Shown one piece after another: positions 61,025 to 64,000 of a DNA stretch of 64,000 nucleotides (positions within the stretch are counted from its first letter, which is position 1; every line of letters starts with the position of its first letter). This DNA comes from a bacterium (GTDB lineage Bacteria > Desulfobacterota > DSWW01), in contig JANQFG010000106.1 of assembly GCA_028277985.1 (NCBI GenBank), forward strand, positions 1 through 64,000, in the 5' to 3' direction. Under the pieces are notes generated by a model, which saw only the letters and a list, made by a program, of their open reading frames with translations, ran no database searches and had not been told where the DNA came from. The translations under genes and the position numbers were made by a program.

Positions 61025-61085
61025 GGGTCCTCCCCGAAGCATCTCGGGACAATGTGCGATTCCTGAGCACAGCGAGCTCAGCAGG

Positions 61086-61140
61086 AAATCCTGACCCTCT
61101 ATCCTGATCCCCTATTTCTGCCCCTCGATCCCTGATCGAG
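61086..61140 (-). repeat. Degenerate copy of the dispersed G-rich repeat
   Basis: The minus strand contains CAGGGATCGAGGGGCAG and GGGGATCAGG words like those of the 37-base repeat, spaced differently. It overlaps the end of the gluzincin lipoprotein gene. Confidence 0.4.
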
Positions 61141-61924
61141 CCCAAGCGGCCATCCCCTCGCAAGCCTCTTCGATGGTGACGCCCCAGCTTTCGGAGAAGA
61201 TCCGCTCGAGCGGCACGCCCGGTCGGGTCGACTCGAGGAATCTGTTCAGGTCATTGGTTGTCGACCTGGAGGGTCGGGTGAGCAGATAGTAGGTGACCGC
61301 ACGGGCGGTGCGGTACTGAGATTGGCTGAGCCTTTCTCCGGGTGGGACGTGCAGGAGGTCCACGCATCCCCGTTCCCTAACGCTCCTCGCTTCACGCTGA
61401 ACCGTCTCTACCCTTTCTCTCTCCAAGCGGGGAAAGGGAGGACCTTCTGCCATGACTTGGGCCAGCCCTTCATCGATCCAGGGAGGGAAGTCGCAGAAGT
61501 GGGTCGCAATGAGGTAATGGGTAAGCTCGTGGCGGAGTGTCTCCTGGAATCTTCCTCCTCCCGGATTGCCCCGGAGCGCGATCGTGTAGGCTTCCGAGGT
61601 CTCATAACAGACGCCCCGCCTCCACTGCAGGGAAGGGACCTCCCTTCTGAGGTGCCGCCAGAGACTTAACCGATTCGGGTAGTGGTAGATCTTGAGAAGG
61701 TGTCCCGGAGGAACCTCGAGACGCAGATAGTCCGCCACATCCTCGAGAAATTGCTCCGCCTCCCGGGAAACCATCCGCGCGCCGGCAGGTGTCTCCTTGG
61801 AATAGAAGACGAACCTCGTGCCCGGATGGCCGGTTCCCGGAGGTCCGGAAGCACATCCGCACAACAGGGTTACCAGCAGGACACAGAAGATTCCTCTCTC
61901 AGGGGATGCGAATCTCGATTTCAT
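61112..61924 (-). CDS. Lipoprotein gluzincin-like metallopeptidase (peptidase MA-like)
   Basis: In this 270-residue protein a lipoprotein signal ends with lipobox LCGC at residues 21-24. The zinc motif HELTH at 132-136 (LRHELTHYLIAT) is followed by E152 in WIDEGLAQV, the third ligand expected of gluzincins of the MA-like group. The N-terminal part is a small alpha/beta region (FVFYSKET, LLKIYHYPN). It should act in the periplasm on an unknown substrate. GAGGGAC precedes the ATG. Confidence 0.82.
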   Translation of the reverse strand: MKSRFASPERGIFCVLLVTLLCGCASGPPGTGHPGTRFVFYSKETPAGARMVSREAEQFLEDVADYLRLEVPPGHLLKIYHYPNRLSLWRHLRREVPSLQWRRGVCYETSEAYTIALRGNPGGGRFQETLRHELTHYLIATHFCDFPPWIDEGLAQVMAEGPPFPRLERERVETVQREARSVRERGCVDLLHVPPGERLSQSQYRTARAVTYYLLTRPSRSTTNDLNRFLESTRPGVPLERIFSESWGVTIEEACEGMAAWARSGIEGQK

Positions 61925-62079
61925 CGTCGTCCCTCGGGCATCATCGGATCAAACACTCTACACGATTTGAACGCCCGGTGCACGGGAGGGTCCCGGTTCT
62001 TGACGAGCGGCTCGCCGCCCTGCTATACCCCGCCTGAGTCCGGCAAAGAACCCCCACGGAAGATGACAGGAGACGGTCG

Positions 62080-62442
62080 ATGGCAAAGAAGAGTGTCATG
62101 ATCCTTCTCACCTACACACCCCGGGAGGATGTTCCGTTAGAGGAGTACCACGCATGGCTCCGTGATGTGGACAACCCGTTCTTCAACAGCAGGGCCGGAG
62201 TCAAGCACTACACGAACTGGCGTGTCGTCGAACCCAAGGTTGGAAGCCCGTCCTTCACGCATTTCGATCTCCTCTATGTGGAAGACATGGATGGGTTCGA
62301 GGCGGTCTTCGGCGACGAGGCCGTGGCCGAGTTCGCCAAGGGATGGGTCCGGAAATGGGGGAAGATCCCCGACCCGGGTCTCCCAGACCAGAGCGAGAAC
62401 TATCACGCCTACCTGTGTGAAGAGGTAGCCGGCCCCGGGTAG
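62080..62442 (+). CDS. EthD-like dimeric alpha+beta barrel protein
   Basis: This 120-residue protein has two ferredoxin-like halves suggested by ILLTYTPREDVPLEEYHAWLRDVDNPFF and FDLLYVEDMDGFEAVFGDEAVAEFAKGW. The YHAWL...NPFF region is reminiscent of EthD/dimeric-barrel proteins, which are small enzymes or accessory proteins in aromatic or polyketide metabolism. AGGAG lies eight bases before the ATG. Function unassigned. Confidence 0.65.
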   Translation: MAKKSVMILLTYTPREDVPLEEYHAWLRDVDNPFFNSRAGVKHYTNWRVVEPKVGSPSFTHFDLLYVEDMDGFEAVFGDEAVAEFAKGWVRKWGKIPDPGLPDQSENYHAYLCEEVAGPG

Positions 62443-62530
62443 AGCTGGAGCACCTGCCGAGTCGTGTCATGAGGCGGAGATTGCCTCGGTGGCTGCCGTT
62501 CCCCCGAAAATTCCACTGTCTGAGCGGGCA

Positions 62531-63961
62531 TCAGGGGATCAGGGAGGCGGCGATCAGCCCGGATTGCATGACGCTTCCGGTGCCGGGGCCCGGAGCCGTC
62601 CAGTGCCCGGCCAGATAGAGCCCGTCGATGGGCGTTTGGTTCGGGGGCCTCAAAGCGTCTACCTCGGGGCTGCACTCCCAGCCGGCAACGGCCCCTTCCA
62701 TGTTCCCGGTGTAACGGACCAGGGTGTCCGGCGTGGCTGCATCGACGAGCACGATGTTCTTCCGCAAACCGGGGATCGCCTGCTCCGTCCTGTCGATCAT
62801 TCGTTCGACAAAGTCTTTCTTCTTGTCTTTCCAACTGATTCCGGCCAGCCTGTAGGGCAGGGTCGCGTACAGGACGACCAGATGGTGCCCGTCCGGAGCC
62901 ATGAACGGGTTGGTCAAGGTTGGGATGCCGATCCAGGCGTTGTTCCGCTCCATATCGCCTCTTTGCATCGCTTCATACTGTCCGTCCAGATCGTAGTCGG
63001 GGAGCAGGCAGATCGCGGGCGCCATCTCCTCAAGGCCGAGGCCTTCCGCCTTTACCCCAAGGAAGACGTTGAAGGCGGAACACATGGGGCGGGCCTTGTC
63101 GAGTTGCGCACGAAGGTTCTCCGGCAACGCCTCTCTACCTATCATTGACAGGAATGTCGTGCGGGCGTCCGCGTTGGACACCACCGTCTCCGCCCGGATC
63201 TCCTCTCCGCTCTCGAGCAGAACGCCGGTGACCCTGCCATCTCGGACCGAAATGGTCTGCACCGGAGCTGATTCTCGGATTTCTCCGCCATGACCCCGAA
63301 TCGTTTCTTCGAGGGCGTCGACAAGAGTCCGGATTCCGCCGACAGGCAGGAAGGCTCCGTTGAAAACGACCGAGGCGGTAAATGCGGATACGAGGAGGCT
63401 CGAGATTCGCGAGGGGGGAAGTCCGAAGTAGGTGCCGTAGGCCGCGATGATCGCTCGAAGCTCCTGCTCCCGTGTGAACTCATCGAGCAGATCCTTCATC
63501 ACCCTTGGAGCGTACTGCGCCACCAGAGGGCTCGTTTCCGGGGATTCACCCAGATCCTGGGCGATCCGGTTCATTCGATCAAAGACTCCTTCGATTCCTG
63601 CCGCTTCGTTCGGGAACATGCCTTTCAGCATGCTGACAAACTCGCTGACCTCTTTCGGCACCCTGACGGTGCGGTCCGGAAAGACGAAGTGACTCGTGGG
63701 GTCAAAGCGGGAGAACCGGACCTTCTGTTTCAAAGCCAGGTGTTCGAGCAGCCGGGTCAGAGCACCCTCCGGGCCGCCCTCTGCCATCATATGGAGACAG
63801 GGCTCGATGACGAACCCGCTTCTCTTGTAGGTGGCTTGGTATCCTCCCAGGGACGGATTCCTTTCGAGGAGCAGCGTCTTCTTGCCTCTTCGCGTCAGAG
63901 CCGCGCCGCAGGTGAGTCCGCCCAGCCCACCGCCGATGATCACGACCTCGTATGCGTCCAT
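62531..63961 (-). CDS. CrtI/phytoene-desaturase-like FAD oxidoreductase
   Basis: The 476-residue flavoprotein has an N-terminal dinucleotide-binding motif VVIIGGGLGGLTCGAALTRRGKKTLLLERN, GGYQATYKRSGFVIEPCLHM, and a C-terminal FAD segment GLYLAGHWTAPGPGTGSVMQSGLIAA, as in carotenoid desaturases, isomerases and retinol-saturase-like proteins. No other carotenoid genes lie nearby, so the substrate may be another lipid or polyene. The ATG at 63961 is preceded by GAGGGGGATGG; the open frame reaches the window edge without a better start. Confidence 0.85.
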   Translation of the reverse strand: MDAYEVVIIGGGLGGLTCGAALTRRGKKTLLLERNPSLGGYQATYKRSGFVIEPCLHMMAEGGPEGALTRLLEHLALKQKVRFSRFDPTSHFVFPDRTVRVPKEVSEFVSMLKGMFPNEAAGIEGVFDRMNRIAQDLGESPETSPLVAQYAPRVMKDLLDEFTREQELRAIIAAYGTYFGLPPSRISSLLVSAFTASVVFNGAFLPVGGIRTLVDALEETIRGHGGEIRESAPVQTISVRDGRVTGVLLESGEEIRAETVVSNADARTTFLSMIGREALPENLRAQLDKARPMCSAFNVFLGVKAEGLGLEEMAPAICLLPDYDLDGQYEAMQRGDMERNNAWIGIPTLTNPFMAPDGHHLVVLYATLPYRLAGISWKDKKKDFVERMIDRTEQAIPGLRKNIVLVDAATPDTLVRYTGNMEGAVAGWECSPEVDALRPPNQTPIDGLYLAGHWTAPGPGTGSVMQSGLIAASLIP

Positions 63962-64000
63962 GGTTCCATCCCCCTCGTGGGTCAGGAGGTGTGCGTGCAA

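Noticed and set aside
59582-61042. 486-codon minus-strand open frame opposite the B12 radical SAM gene
   Set aside because: Antisense shadow; the plus-strand frame has CxxxCxxC and family blocks, and the antisense product resembles nothing.
1-64000. tRNA, rRNA, riboswitch or phage genes
   Set aside because: I looked through the intergenic regions and saw no cloverleaf with TTCRA arm, no rRNA conserved blocks, no cobalamin-type box sequence and no integrase or structural phage genes.

Overview
The window is about 60% GC and gene-dense. It looks like one piece of a Gram-negative bacterial chromosome, most likely a Desulfobacterota (former Deltaproteobacteria) relative. I infer this from a YidC with a large periplasmic domain, several predicted lipoproteins, a split-type acyl-CoA mutase, multi-domain PAS/HDOD/REC histidine kinases, several radical SAM proteins (some B12-type) and a serine hydroxymethyltransferase of archaeal flavour. 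The assignment rests on gene content only. I saw no rRNA, tRNA, CRISPR array, transposase or phage module.

Layout. 1-13400: metabolic and housekeeping genes in mixed orientation (GH57/DUF3536 glycosidase, methylmalonyl-CoA mutase large subunit, CYTH protein, M24 and M20 peptidases, DHH phosphoesterase, DedA protein, a short-chain dehydrogenase with a histone-H1-like tail, an alpha/beta hydrolase). 13617-22721: a forward block with a divergent polysaccharide deacetylase, an AMIN-amidase and the classic rpmH-rnpA-yidD-yidC-jag-mnmE-mnmG cluster. 22954-28696: a reverse signalling operon (HDOD-PAS-kinase, REC-PAS-kinase-REC, PAS plus degenerate GGDEF) behind a good sigma70 promoter. 28840-36253: SGNH lipoprotein, a tandem Sm/Hfq-like protein, acyl-CoA synthetase, SCP2 protein, NikR, GpsA, PAC2 protein and a small membrane protein. 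36325-44271: B12-type radical SAM protein, ABC1 kinase, SHMT, QueD and PabC/PabB/PabA. 44419-44655: a striking array of six hairpins leading into a ferritin-like gene. 45161-52436: CDP-alcohol phosphotransferase, ComEA, UPF0104 protein, ProS, RlmB-like methylase, Crp/Fnr regulator and an epimerase. 52596-53753: a TetR cassette with two matching operators and two tiny paralogous membrane proteins. 53867-58069: a reverse operon of a DUF362 protein, a Tat-signal radical SAM enzyme and a large unknown lipoprotein. 58011-59535: a duplicated promoter segment flanking a lower-GC rRNA-methylase-like gene. 59618-63961: another B12-type radical SAM protein, a gluzincin lipoprotein, an EthD-like protein and a CrtI-like oxidoreductase.

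How the genes work together: rpmH to mnmG serve translation, tRNA maturation and membrane insertion. The pab genes and SHMT serve folate and one-carbon metabolism, and QueD makes a pterin. The signalling operon probably reads an internal ligand or redox cue. The least explained parts, and my best candidates for undescribed biology, are the hairpin-array leader before the ferritin-like gene, the TetR/two-microprotein cassette, the double-Sm protein, and the promoter-duplication insertion at the methyltransferase.
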